Positions 26,053 to 34,830 of a stretch of DNA of 55,028 bases are shown piece after piece. The stretch spans positions 1 to 55,028 of the forward strand of contig DMDF01000072.1 in the NCBI GenBank assembly GCA_003446605.1, read 5' to 3'. Under the pieces are notes generated by a model. That model ran no database searches, was not told the origin of the DNA, and was given only the letters and a program-made list of their open reading frames with translations. Within the stretch, counting starts at the first letter, position 1, and every line of letters starts with the position of its first letter. The translations under genes were made by a program, and so were the position numbers. The DNA is from Anaerolineaceae bacterium (GTDB taxonomy: Bacteria > Chloroflexota > Anaerolineae > Anaerolineales > Anaerolineaceae).

Positions 26053-26970
26053 ATGAGAATTGCATTAATTGGATTGGGGAAAATGGGCGCAAATATGGCT
26101 CGTCGATTAAGTGCCGGAAATATCGAGCTGGTCGCGTACAATCGCAGCCCCGAAAAAACACAGGAGCTTTCTGAAGAAATAAGTTTACAGCCTGCGTATA
26201 GCTATGAAGAAGTTGTCACGTATTTAGACAAACCCCATATCATCTGGTCTATGGTCCCAGCTGGAAAAACAACCAAAGAGGTGGCAAAAGCTTTTTACGA
26301 CCTGCTAGGGGAGGATGATATATTTATTGATGGTGGCAATTCATTTTACAGAGATTCAATGCAGCTGGCAGAAATGTTTTCCGCGAAAAAGATCCATTTC
26401 TTGGATGTAGGCGTTAGCGGAGGAATATGGGGGTTAGAGGAAGGTTATTCGCTGATGATAGGAGGGGAAAGAAAGGTTGCTGATTATCTTAGCCCTGTTT
26501 TTGAAGTATTGGCGCCTGGAAAAGATAAGGGCTGGGGCTATGTAGGACCGCATGGTGCGGGTCATTTTGTAAAAATGGTTCATAATGGCATTGAGTATGG
26601 CATGATGGAAGCAATGGCAGAGGGATTTGAGATATTACATGCCAAGCAGGAATTTGACCTCAATCTGGAAGAGGTTTCCAGAATCTGGCAGGATGGATCG
26701 GTTGTTCGTTCGTGGCTGTTAGATTTAACCCATGATGCACTTGAAGAGGACCGAGAACTATCAACGATTGAAAGCTGGGTGGATGATTCAGGAGAAGGGC
26801 GTTGGACAGCCCATGAAGCGATTGAACTTGGGGTACCAACACCTGTGATAACCAATGCTCTCTTCCGGAGATTTGACAGTCGCCAGAAGGATAGTTTTGC
26901 GATGAAAATATTAGCAGCCATGCGAAATAAATTTGGAGGACATGCAATAAAAGAAAAGAAGGGTAAATGA
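26053..26970 (+). CDS. gnd: 6-phosphogluconate dehydrogenase, decarboxylating (short form)
   Basis: The 305-residue enzyme oxidises 6-phosphogluconate to ribulose-5-phosphate. It has the dinucleotide motif ALIGLGKMGANMARRL, FIDGGNSFYRDS, DVGVSGGIWGLEEGYSLMIG, the catalytic HFVKMVHNGIEYGMMEAMAE and the C-terminal SWVDDSGEGRWTAHEAIELG. Its length (~300, not ~470) marks the short GndA/YqeC-like class, commonly NAD-dependent. The last bases overlap zwf by 4 bp, so the two oxidative pentose-phosphate enzymes are coupled. The 258-bp region upstream is A/T-rich with no clear promoter. Confidence 0.95.
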   Translation: MRIALIGLGKMGANMARRLSAGNIELVAYNRSPEKTQELSEEISLQPAYSYEEVVTYLDKPHIIWSMVPAGKTTKEVAKAFYDLLGEDDIFIDGGNSFYRDSMQLAEMFSAKKIHFLDVGVSGGIWGLEEGYSLMIGGERKVADYLSPVFEVLAPGKDKGWGYVGPHGAGHFVKMVHNGIEYGMMEAMAEGFEILHAKQEFDLNLEEVSRIWQDGSVVRSWLLDLTHDALEEDRELSTIESWVDDSGEGRWTAHEAIELGVPTPVITNALFRRFDSRQKDSFAMKILAAMRNKFGGHAIKEKKGK

Positions 26971-28463
26971 ACAAGAACTCACCTGATCACGATTTGATCG
27001 GTTTCGTGATATTTGGAGCAACAGGGGATCTTACCCGGCGCAAGCTACTCCCTGCGCTTTATCAGTTAGCCAAGGAGCAAAATCTACCCGATGGAATAAA
27101 GATCATCGGATTTGCAAGAAGACCGTGGAGCGATGATTTTCTGAAAGATACTTTAAAAAAAGGAATAGATGAATTTTCACGTCAAAAACCGGTCGACTCA
27201 CAAGTTGTTTCAAAGTTGTTAGAAAATGCAACCTATGTGCAGGGGGAATTTGAGAAACCGGAAGGGTTTAATAAACTGCGTACGCTGATCGAAGAAGAAA
27301 ACATCAAAAGGGTCATTTATTATCTGGCAACACCACCTACTGCATATATGGATATTCTTGATAACCTTCATATCTGTAGCTATCCTCAGATGATGCACGA
27401 AAATGGCTGGGCTCGTATAGTAGTTGAAAAACCGTATGGGCAGGATCTGGAAACAGCAAAATCGTTGGATGAAAAAATCCATACTTGTTTTAAAGAAGAA
27501 CAAATATTTCGTATCGATCATTATCTGGGAAAAGAAACGGTACAGAACATCCTCGTTTTCCGTTTCGCAAATGGAATTTTTGAACCTCTTTGGAACAATC
27601 ACTACATAGACCATGTCCAAATTACAGTTGCTGAAACAGTGGGGGTTGGAACTCGCGCAGGATATTTTGATGATTCAGGGATCATCCGGGATATGTTTGC
27701 CAATCATATGCTGCAGCTGTTATCGCTTACGGCTATGGAGGCGCCTTACGCCTTCAATGCCAGTTCGGTTCGCGATGAAAAGCTAAAAGTACTCAAAGCC
27801 CTTCGCCATTTAAAGGGGCAAAAAGCCCTGGACAATACCTATCGAGCTCAATATGGTAGTGGGATTGTGAATGGTAAAGATGTGAAAGCGTATCTCGATG
27901 AAGATCGCGTGAAAGATGCTTCCATCACCGAGACATATATGGTTGCCAAACTTTTTGTAGACAACTGGCGCTGGTCGGGAATCCCTTTTTACCTGCGTTG
28001 TGGCAAACAACTGCACAAACGAACTACTGAGATTGCCATTCAATTCAAACAGGTACCTTTACCTTTGTTTGATTGGCATAACATGGCTGGCGATGCACCG
28101 AATGTGCTTCGTTTACGGCTACAGCCAGATGAAGGAATCACCCTAACATTTGGGGCGAAAGTACCCGGACCGGTCAACGAAATCGCACCTGTAAACATGG
28201 AATTTTGTTATGAAGATACTTTTGGCAGCGAGCCTCCGGAGGCGTATGAAAGGCTACTGTTGGATTGCATGGTGGGAGATGCCACCTTATTTACCAGATC
28301 GGATGAAGCATTAGCGCAATGGGAATTTACATCAGATATCATGAATGCCTGGGAGAACGATCCCTTGAAAAAATTAGCAATGTATACGCCCGGATCATGG
28401 GGTCCGCAAGGAGCTGATGAATTCATGCAGCGTGATGGAAGGAAGTGGCTGAACCCGGAGTAA
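26967..28463 (+). CDS. zwf: Glucose-6-phosphate 1-dehydrogenase
   Basis: The 498-residue enzyme catalyses the first step of the oxidative pentose phosphate pathway. It carries the coenzyme motif FGATGDLTRRKLLPALYQL, the substrate/active-site block RIDHYLGKETVQNILVFRFA, and RWSGIPFYLRCGKQLHKRTT further on. Length is normal. It overlaps gnd by 4 bp (ATGA), a gnd-zwf order reversed relative to the reaction order. No separate 6-phosphogluconolactonase gene is adjacent. Confidence 0.96.
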   Translation: MNKNSPDHDLIGFVIFGATGDLTRRKLLPALYQLAKEQNLPDGIKIIGFARRPWSDDFLKDTLKKGIDEFSRQKPVDSQVVSKLLENATYVQGEFEKPEGFNKLRTLIEEENIKRVIYYLATPPTAYMDILDNLHICSYPQMMHENGWARIVVEKPYGQDLETAKSLDEKIHTCFKEEQIFRIDHYLGKETVQNILVFRFANGIFEPLWNNHYIDHVQITVAETVGVGTRAGYFDDSGIIRDMFANHMLQLLSLTAMEAPYAFNASSVRDEKLKVLKALRHLKGQKALDNTYRAQYGSGIVNGKDVKAYLDEDRVKDASITETYMVAKLFVDNWRWSGIPFYLRCGKQLHKRTTEIAIQFKQVPLPLFDWHNMAGDAPNVLRLRLQPDEGITLTFGAKVPGPVNEIAPVNMEFCYEDTFGSEPPEAYERLLLDCMVGDATLFTRSDEALAQWEFTSDIMNAWENDPLKKLAMYTPGSWGPQGADEFMQRDGRKWLNPE

Positions 28464-28465
28464 GA

Positions 28466-29050
28466 TCAGAGTTTCTTTTTACAGTTCGGGCAAGTTTTTT
28501 CGTAGTTGATGATGATGAATCCACAATTTAGGCAAGATCTTGGTTGTAAGTTTCCCATGGGAGCTCCACAAGCCACACAGGTGGGAGAACCGCTAGGGTT
28601 AGCCGCATCGCAATAATCACACTTAATACGTTTTAATTTTTCAGATAACTCATACCCGCTACCAAGCGAACGCGCATTGGTTTCTAAAACCTTCCAGACT
28701 TCGTCGGTGAGCTGCAAGTATTCCACATCCTGCGCGATATCATCTAATCGGTTGAGAAGATTGGCAGGGTTGATGATGGTAGCTAATGCAGAATATCCGA
28801 GACTGGCAGCTATTCCTAACCAAGTTTGCTGACCGACCTGCACAGAAATTCCATCCTCGACCTTCCTGAAGTGGATTCCAAGGGCAGTATCTCCCCCTGA
28901 GGAGGGTTGAGTGCGTGTTTTTATTTGAATTCCTATACCATCTTCATATTCAACGCGCTGTACAAGCAAATTACCGCGATTGAAATGAATTTGCAGGCAT
29001 TCAGCTAAATCTTCAGAAGAAAACTGTCCGTGAAAAATTTTTTGTTCCAT
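28466..29050 (-). CDS. Protein with C-terminal double zinc ribbon
   Basis: The 194-residue protein has an N-terminal ~135-residue domain of unknown function (HGQFSSEDLAECLQIHFNRG, then GIQIKTRTQPSSGGDTALGI and a short hydrophobic AASLGYSALATIINPANLL). The C-terminus holds two zinc ribbons (CDYCDAANPSGSPTCVACGA and SCLNCGFIIINYEKTCPNCK). It ends two bases from the end of zwf, convergently. A TATAAT ends 8 bp before the ATG, suggesting a nearly leaderless mRNA. Function unknown. Confidence 0.8.
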   Translation of the reverse strand: MEQKIFHGQFSSEDLAECLQIHFNRGNLLVQRVEYEDGIGIQIKTRTQPSSGGDTALGIHFRKVEDGISVQVGQQTWLGIAASLGYSALATIINPANLLNRLDDIAQDVEYLQLTDEVWKVLETNARSLGSGYELSEKLKRIKCDYCDAANPSGSPTCVACGAPMGNLQPRSCLNCGFIIINYEKTCPNCKKKL

Positions 29051-29058
29051 TAGATTGC

Positions 29059-29066
29059 ATTATAAT
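29059..29066. promoter_or_regulatory. Palindromic ATTATAAT: shared -10 for divergent genes
   Basis: ATTATAAT reads TATAAT on both strands. On the minus strand it lies 8 bp before the zinc-ribbon gene's ATG (29050); on the plus strand it lies 27 bp before the SH3 gene's ATG (29094). The whole divergent gap is only 43 bp. No convincing -35 was found for either direction. Confidence 0.45.
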
Positions 29067-29093
29067 CAAAAACATTATTAAGAAGAGAAAAAC

Positions 29094-29711
29094 ATGCACA
29101 AGAAGTCAATATTAATACTTTCACTCATTTTCGCGGTAGTGTTATTGGGTTTATTTACTAATACGGTAAATGCTGATTATCGTTTCCAGCAACCTACCAT
29201 CGCAATCCCGACGGTAACCGGAACTCCACGCAGAGCAACGGCTTTTGTTAGATTAGATCAAGTAGATCCTGTCAACGTACGTTCAGGTCCTGGTGTTTTC
29301 TATGATCAGGTTGGCGTATTATTGCCCGGTCAGGAGGTAACTGCCCTGGGAAAATCAGCCGGGGAAGATTGGGTTTTAGTGGAATATCCTGGTATCGCGG
29401 AGGGATCAGGCTGGGTGTATTCACCTCTGGTGGTCTTATCCGGTGAAGAATTGCCGATCATTGAACCACCATCCACACCCACACCGGCTGTAACAACTAC
29501 TATTGATGCAACATTGGCAGCACAGTTTATCACCACTCCGGTAGCAACGCGTCTACCAACTTACACAGCCGCGCCACCCCAAACTATTCCAACCTATACC
29601 GATGAAGTGACGTCAGGTATTTCCCAACATATCCCGATCGGGTTGATCATTCTGGTGATAGGTGGTTTGGGCGGATTGCTAGCTGTTATAGCTGTCTTTA
29701 CCGACCGATAA
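29094..29711 (+). CDS. Secreted SH3b-domain protein with C-terminal membrane anchor
   Basis: The 205-residue protein has a signal peptide (MHKKSILILSLIFAVVLLGL), an SH3b domain at about 50-120 (VDPVNVRSGPGVFYDQVGVL, WVLVEYPG, GWVYSPLV), a Pro/Thr-rich linker (about 122-175) and a C-terminal membrane helix (IPIGLIILVIGGLGGLLAVI) followed by FTDR. SH3b domains of this kind often bind cell-wall components. It is probably surface-exposed. The next 190 bp hold no gene. Confidence 0.85.
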   Translation: MHKKSILILSLIFAVVLLGLFTNTVNADYRFQQPTIAIPTVTGTPRRATAFVRLDQVDPVNVRSGPGVFYDQVGVLLPGQEVTALGKSAGEDWVLVEYPGIAEGSGWVYSPLVVLSGEELPIIEPPSTPTPAVTTTIDATLAAQFITTPVATRLPTYTAAPPQTIPTYTDEVTSGISQHIPIGLIILVIGGLGGLLAVIAVFTDR

Positions 29712-29901
29712 CATCTAACAAACATCGTTTATGAATTGGTCAGCTAAATTCATACGTGCGGTTCTTCATGTATCGCTATGGTCAGGATTTTAGTTTCTCC
29801 ATGAGAAAATAAAATGACATTTGTTGGCTTTCAATTACGAAATTGACTTAAGAAAAGAAAGAAAGCACTCCAAAGCTTAAAACTCCGTTAAAATCAATCC
29901 T

Positions 29902-30348
29902 ATGGATAAAAAGACCATCGCGACCAATCGCAAGGCAAAGTTCGAATACAACCTGCTGGAACATTATGAAGCAGGGATCGTTCTGTTGGGAACAGAGATC
30001 AAATCTATCCGTGCTCGGCAGGTTAGTATCGCTGAAGCATACGTTCAAACCGATGGTGATGAGGTATGGTTGATCAATGCCCATATTGCACCGTATGACC
30101 CTGCTAGCCGTATGAACCACGATCCAAAACGGAAAAGGAAATTACTTCTCCATAAAAAAGAAATTTTAAAATTATGGAACAGCGTCAGACAAAAAGGGCT
30201 AACCATTATACCGGTTGAAATATATTTAAAGAATGGGAAAGCGAAGATTGATATTGCAGTAGCCCGCGGGAAAAAGTTGTACGACAAACGCAGGGATATC
30301 GCTGATAGAGATATGAAAAGGGATCTTGAAAGAAGCAGGAAGATTTGA
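29902..30348 (+). CDS. smpB: SsrA-binding protein
   Basis: The 148-residue protein binds tmRNA for trans-translation ribosome rescue. It has IATNRKAKFEYNLLEHYEAG, GIVLLGTEIKSIRARQVSIA, the HDPKRKRKLLLHKKEI block and the basic C-terminal tail KKLYDKRRDIADRDMKRDLE. Length is normal. A TAAAAT ends 7 bp before the ATG, which could make the mRNA leaderless. The ssrA gene is not in this window. The ammonia-lyase gene follows by about 20 bp. Confidence 0.97.
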   Translation: MDKKTIATNRKAKFEYNLLEHYEAGIVLLGTEIKSIRARQVSIAEAYVQTDGDEVWLINAHIAPYDPASRMNHDPKRKRKLLLHKKEILKLWNSVRQKGLTIIPVEIYLKNGKAKIDIAVARGKKLYDKRRDIADRDMKRDLERSRKI

Positions 30349-30367
30349 TCCAGGAGAGGGAAAAACA

Positions 30368-31897
30368 ATGATTGAAATTACAGGACAAGACCTTTCGATA
30401 GAAGAGGTCATACAAGTTGCTTTTAATCACGAAAAAGTAAATCTCAGCAAACAAGCTGCCCAGCGGGTGCAAGCATCACAGGCTATTTTACAAAAGAATT
30501 TAAAAAAGGACTTTCCCTTGTATGGGATCAATACCGGATATGGTATTTTTCACAATCAGAAGATATCAACGGATCAGCTGTTGGCTCTAAATCGTAACCT
30601 GATCATAAGCCATGCCATTGCAGTTGGTGAACTCTTTGAAGAAACCACCGTTCGCTCAGCCATGCTTATTCGAGCCAACACACTGGCAAAGGGGTTCTCT
30701 GGCATCCGTGTGGATGTGATCCAAACGCTGTTGGATATGTTAAATGAAAATGTAACCCCACAAGTGCGGCAGCAAGGATCTATGGGATCGTCCGGTGATT
30801 TATGCCAGCTGGCACAGATGGCACTTGTATTGACCACCGATGATATTGATCTGGATGAACAGTCAGGAGCAGCCTGGTTTAAGGGAAAGCTGATGAGTGG
30901 TAAAGCTGCTATGCATGCAGCTAACATTCAACGGATCATTTTACAACCCAAAGAGGGTTTAGCGTTGATCAACGGTGCTACTTTCTCAGCAGCACTGGCG
31001 GTTATTTCCTGCTGGATGACCCGGAAATTATGCCTTATGGCAGATTCAAACCTGGCATTATCTCTGGAAGCATTAGCTGGTCGTCGAGAAGCGTTTGACC
31101 CACGACTGCATGAAGTTCGCGGAATGAATGGTCAGATCAGAACCGCTGCATATGTATGGGAAATGGTTAATGGCAGTCAGATGGTAAACAGCACCCATCA
31201 TGTACAAGATGGGTATGCTATTCGCTGTGCACCACAGGTGCATGGCGCAGTATGGGATACATTGGAACATGCTGAAAAAATCATCACCAAAGAGATCAAT
31301 GCTGCGACCGATAATCCCTTACTGTTTGAGAATGGAGATGTCATCTCCGGGGGTAATTTCCATGGCGAACCGATTGCATTCATTATGGATTTTCTTGGAA
31401 TTGCATTAGCTGAGCTAGGAGCAATATCCGAGCGCCGCATTTTTCGATTGCTTGATTCTAATCTGAATAATGGATTGCCGCTGATGTTGATTGCTGATAA
31501 ACAAGAAGCAGGGATAGAATCAGGGTTGATGATTCCGCAATATGCGGCTGCCTCGCTTGTGATGGAAAACCAGCATCTTGCCAATTCTGATGCAGTGTAT
31601 TCAATTCCCACCTCTGCCAATCAAGAGGATCACAATTCCAATTCACTTAATGCAGCTCGCCACGCAATCGCAATATCAGAAAACGTCTTGCATATTCTAA
31701 CCATCGAGATGTACACCGTCGTTCATGCGTTGGATATCCGAATGCAATATGAACCACTACACAAAATGGCTGAGGGCACTCATGAGATTTACAAAGAGAT
31801 CCGAGCGGTGGTACCTTTTAAAGAGCATGAGACATTGTGGGGTGATGAAATTAATACATTGTTAGAAAGTTTGCAGGGGAATTTATTTAAAGTATAA
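30368..31897 (+). CDS. hutH: Aromatic amino-acid ammonia-lyase, probably histidine ammonia-lyase
   Basis: The 509-residue enzyme belongs to the MIO family, removing ammonia from histidine, tyrosine or phenylalanine. It shows YGINTGYGIF, NRNLIISHAIAVGE with S81-H82, the prosthetic-group block GSMGSSGDLCQLAQ (S141-S142-G143; most members have ASG), GGNFHGEPIAFIMDFLGIAL and SIPTSANQEDHNSN. His at 82 is seen in histidine and tyrosine lyases. ATG 30368 was chosen for GGAGAGGG just upstream. No other hut gene is nearby, so the histidine assignment is tentative. Confidence 0.82.
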   Translation: MIEITGQDLSIEEVIQVAFNHEKVNLSKQAAQRVQASQAILQKNLKKDFPLYGINTGYGIFHNQKISTDQLLALNRNLIISHAIAVGELFEETTVRSAMLIRANTLAKGFSGIRVDVIQTLLDMLNENVTPQVRQQGSMGSSGDLCQLAQMALVLTTDDIDLDEQSGAAWFKGKLMSGKAAMHAANIQRIILQPKEGLALINGATFSAALAVISCWMTRKLCLMADSNLALSLEALAGRREAFDPRLHEVRGMNGQIRTAAYVWEMVNGSQMVNSTHHVQDGYAIRCAPQVHGAVWDTLEHAEKIITKEINAATDNPLLFENGDVISGGNFHGEPIAFIMDFLGIALAELGAISERRIFRLLDSNLNNGLPLMLIADKQEAGIESGLMIPQYAAASLVMENQHLANSDAVYSIPTSANQEDHNSNSLNAARHAIAISENVLHILTIEMYTVVHALDIRMQYEPLHKMAEGTHEIYKEIRAVVPFKEHETLWGDEINTLLESLQGNLFKV

Positions 31898-31943
31898 AAA
31901 AGAGAGTTTGACTTTTTAATTGTAGATTGGTAAGCTTTACGAG

Positions 31944-33092
31944 ATGACGATAAATAACAAGAATATTTCACGAAGAGATTTTTTAAAGAAATCCATGGCA
32001 GGGGTAGGTGGTCTAGCATTATTGGCTAATCGCCTTAATACTCGATTGTTTGACGACTTCGATTATTTGCAAGATTTTCCGGATAGTGAATATTTTGCTC
32101 GCAATATGGTGTATTTACCCAATACGCTGCCAATCCGTTCGAAACCTTCAGCAGATGCCAGCGCAGTACGTTTAATGGGCGTGGATGAATGTCTGGCATG
32201 GAACAGAGTAGTGGTTGGTGAAGCTCCCCTTGGTAGAAACAGCAATAATCGCTGGGTTGAAACACCCGAAGGATACGTTTATCTTCCAAGTGTTCAAAAA
32301 GTACGTAATTTACCCAACAGCCAACCGGTTTCTCAAATTCCGGAGACGACGAGTGGACCTGGCATGTGGGCTGAAGTCACAGTTCCTTACGTCAAGATGA
32401 CACTTGAGAATCCACCAGCTCGCGCCCCCTGGTTGAATGATGTAACCTCAGATCTATGGCGTATGTATTATAGCCAGGTGGTTTGGATTGACCAGATGAG
32501 TGTGGACGCGGATGGGATTGTCTATTATCGCGTGAATGAAGATTATGGACATGGGTATGGGTATGGAGATATCTTCTGGGCAGAAGCATCCGCTTTTAGA
32601 CCCATCACCGAGGAAGAAATAGCGCCCATCCATCCGGATATAACTGACAAAAATATTGTGGTAAACGTAAATCAACAGACCCTTTCGTGTTACGAGGGTT
32701 CAAATGAGGTTTATTTCTGTCAGGTTTCCACCGGTCAGAAATTTGATCAATATGGTTTGCGTGTGGATGAATGGGCTACTCCTGTTGGCAGTCATTGGAT
32801 TTGGCGTAAAACCATTTCTCTCCATATGAGTGGCGGTGGAACTGGCGCGGGATGGGACACCATGGCAATCCCATGGACATCCTTATTCGCGGGAACCGGG
32901 GTTGCCATTCATGCGACCTTCTGGCATAACGATTTCGGCACAGCCCGTTCCCATGGTTGTGTGAATGCCAGCCCTGAAGATGCCAAGTGGGTTTTTCGTT
33001 GGACAACACCATACGTTGGATTAGATCCCGGAGATCTTACGCCAACTGATTACAGTGGTACGGTGGTAAATGTCGTTGAACCCTTATATTAA
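31944..33092 (+). CDS. L,D-transpeptidase (YkuD) with Tat-type signal
   Basis: The 382-residue enzyme makes 3-3 crosslinks in peptidoglycan or attaches proteins to it. The N-terminus is a twin-arginine signal (SRRDFLKKS, then GVGGLALLA). Residues ~55-120 look SH3-like (VYLPNTLPIRSKPSADASAV), as do ~140-220. The YkuD domain runs from NIVVNVNQQTLSCYE (~237) to the catalytic FGTARSHGCVNASPEDA with H337 and C339. Tat export suggests folding before export. It may work with MurA at 37432 in wall synthesis. Confidence 0.92.
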   Translation: MTINNKNISRRDFLKKSMAGVGGLALLANRLNTRLFDDFDYLQDFPDSEYFARNMVYLPNTLPIRSKPSADASAVRLMGVDECLAWNRVVVGEAPLGRNSNNRWVETPEGYVYLPSVQKVRNLPNSQPVSQIPETTSGPGMWAEVTVPYVKMTLENPPARAPWLNDVTSDLWRMYYSQVVWIDQMSVDADGIVYYRVNEDYGHGYGYGDIFWAEASAFRPITEEEIAPIHPDITDKNIVVNVNQQTLSCYEGSNEVYFCQVSTGQKFDQYGLRVDEWATPVGSHWIWRKTISLHMSGGGTGAGWDTMAIPWTSLFAGTGVAIHATFWHNDFGTARSHGCVNASPEDAKWVFRWTTPYVGLDPGDLTPTDYSGTVVNVVEPLY

Positions 33093-33115
33093 CAAATTCA
33101 TCGAGATGTAATTCC

Positions 33116-33769
33116 ATGAACGGCTCATGGTGCTGGATTTATCGTAACTATGTACTGATTTCATGTTTGTTGATTCTGCTATATCTGCTAGGTGCTTTTC
33201 TTGCTCCAGTTTTCCAGTATTTCGATATAGATATACCAGCTAAACTAACCTATGCCTTTTACAGTACTACCTGTCACCAATTTGCATTTCGATCTTGGTT
33301 CCTTTTTGGCGATCAAACTTTCTATCCACTGGAGAAGGCAGGTTTGCCAATGGTCAGTTCTTACGAAGAGGTATCGGGCAATTCTACAATAAATATTGAG
33401 GTTGCCAGACAATTCATCGGTGATGAGACTATAGGATATAAGGTTGCTCTTTGCCAGCGCGATGTTGCAATTTTTGTAGGGCTCTTTATATTGGCTGTAG
33501 GATTCGAATTGAGCAAGAGAAAGTGGCAGCCTATTCCAGTAATTTTATGGATAGTGTTGGGGGTTTTCCCCATCTTGTTGGATGGGATCAGTCAATTCGG
33601 AGGTAGTACTTTCCCAATATTCAATTTTTTCCCGGGACGTGAAAGCAATCCTGCCATGCGCACTCTTACCGGATTATTCTTCGGAGTTACAACTGGCTTA
33701 TACTTATTTCCGAAATTGGAAATCATGATGAAGATCGTTAAAAACAACCACCGCTGTGAGGAAAGCTAA
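33116..33769 (+). CDS. DUF2085 membrane protein
   Basis: The 217-residue protein has an N-terminal membrane helix (YVLISCLLILLYLLGAFLAP), the DUF2085 signature YSTTCHQFAFRSWFLFGDQ and ALCQRDVAIFVGLFILAVGF, then further helices with ILLDGISQF and ESNPAMRTLTGLFFGV. Function of the family is unknown. Its stop is immediately followed by the ATG of pgeF. Confidence 0.88.
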   Translation: MNGSWCWIYRNYVLISCLLILLYLLGAFLAPVFQYFDIDIPAKLTYAFYSTTCHQFAFRSWFLFGDQTFYPLEKAGLPMVSSYEEVSGNSTINIEVARQFIGDETIGYKVALCQRDVAIFVGLFILAVGFELSKRKWQPIPVILWIVLGVFPILLDGISQFGGSTFPIFNFFPGRESNPAMRTLTGLFFGVTTGLYLFPKLEIMMKIVKNNHRCEES

Positions 33770-34564
33770 ATGCCATTTCATGAACAGGGCGAATTACGTT
33801 ATTTTACGCTTTCAACCTTCGACAGACAAGGCGTGAAGCACGGTTTTTTTACACGTAAGGGAGGCATCAGCCCCCAACCATGGGATTCTTTAAATGTTGC
33901 CACTTCTGTTGGTGATAGCCGAGAAAATGTGATCGAAAATCGTAATCGCATCATGGCATTATTTGGAAAACGCTATGATTCCATTTTTGATACGTGGCAA
34001 ATCCACAGTGATATTGTCTACTACTCTGAAACCGCCAGACCGATCCTTGAACCTCATCAAAAAGGGGATGCGGTGATGACATCCAATCCTGATGTAGCGT
34101 TGATGATGGTGTTTGCTGATTGTGTGCCGCTCCTTTTTTATGATACACAGAAAAAAATCATTGCCGTTGCACATGCGGGTTGGCAGGGCACGGTGCAACA
34201 TATTGCCAGTAAGACCATTCATAAAATGAAGAAGGTGTATGGTTCTCAAACAAGTAACATCATCACCGGTATTGGTCCTTCAATAGGTGCAGATCATTAT
34301 GAAATAGGGGAGGATATCGTAAAACAGGTAGCAAACAGTTTTAGTTTTGATGGAAACGAGGATAAGGTACTGATAAAAAGAGATGACAAGATTTATTTTG
34401 ATATGTGGCAAGCTAACAAGCTATTATTGGAAAAAGAACATGTGGCATCGATCGAAATTGCCGGTTTGTGCACAGCTTGTGATACTTCAAATTGGTATTC
34501 TCACCGCGCTGAAAACGGCACCACCGGTCGTTTCGCCGCAGTATTGACGGTTGAACATGAATGA
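33770..34564 (+). CDS. pgeF: Laccase-domain protein (PgeF/YfiH family)
   Basis: The 264-residue protein is of the PgeF/YlmD family (peptidoglycan editing factor; purine nucleoside phosphorylase or adenosine deaminase activity in some members). Marks are GVKHGFFTRKGGISPQPWDS, WQIHSD, VFADCVPLLFYD, AVAHAGWQGTVQHIASKTI, IGPSIGADHYEIGEDI and GLCTACDTSNWYSHRAENGT. The Cys/His pattern of the zinc site is kept. It lies directly against the DUF2085 gene and overlaps the DUF167 gene. Confidence 0.95.
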   Translation: MPFHEQGELRYFTLSTFDRQGVKHGFFTRKGGISPQPWDSLNVATSVGDSRENVIENRNRIMALFGKRYDSIFDTWQIHSDIVYYSETARPILEPHQKGDAVMTSNPDVALMMVFADCVPLLFYDTQKKIIAVAHAGWQGTVQHIASKTIHKMKKVYGSQTSNIITGIGPSIGADHYEIGEDIVKQVANSFSFDGNEDKVLIKRDDKIYFDMWQANKLLLEKEHVASIEIAGLCTACDTSNWYSHRAENGTTGRFAAVLTVEHE

Positions 34565-34823
34565 ACTGCATCTGACCTTTAAAGTGATTCCTAACGCCCC
34601 CAAGACTGAAGTAGTAGGGCGGATGGATAATGGCGTTATTAAAATTAAAATAAGTGCTCCACCTGAAAAAGGGAAAGCAAACCAGGAGTTATTGAAATTT
34701 CTGGAGAGAACATTTAACGTAACCAAAGGGGAAGTGTCAATTACTTCTGGAGAAACATCCCGATTGAAGAATGTGCGCGTGACAGGTACACACAGAGATA
34801 TCTCCTCTTTAATAAAAAAGTGA
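34557..34823 (+). CDS. DUF167 (YggU) family protein
   Basis: The 88-residue protein matches the YggU fold: FKVIPNAPKTEVVGRMDNGV, KIKISAPPEKGKANQELLKF, then FNVTKGEVSITSGETSRLKN. Function is unknown. ATG 34557 overlaps the end of pgeF by 8 bp, so translation is probably coupled; an in-frame TTG at 34551 is less likely. Confidence 0.92.
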   Translation: MNELHLTFKVIPNAPKTEVVGRMDNGVIKIKISAPPEKGKANQELLKFLERTFNVTKGEVSITSGETSRLKNVRVTGTHRDISSLIKK

Positions 34824-34830
34824 GGGATCG

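Noticed and set aside
31198..31620. Minus-strand frame of 140 codons within the ammonia-lyase gene
   Set aside because: It lies entirely antisense to conserved hutH coding sequence and encodes nothing recognisable.
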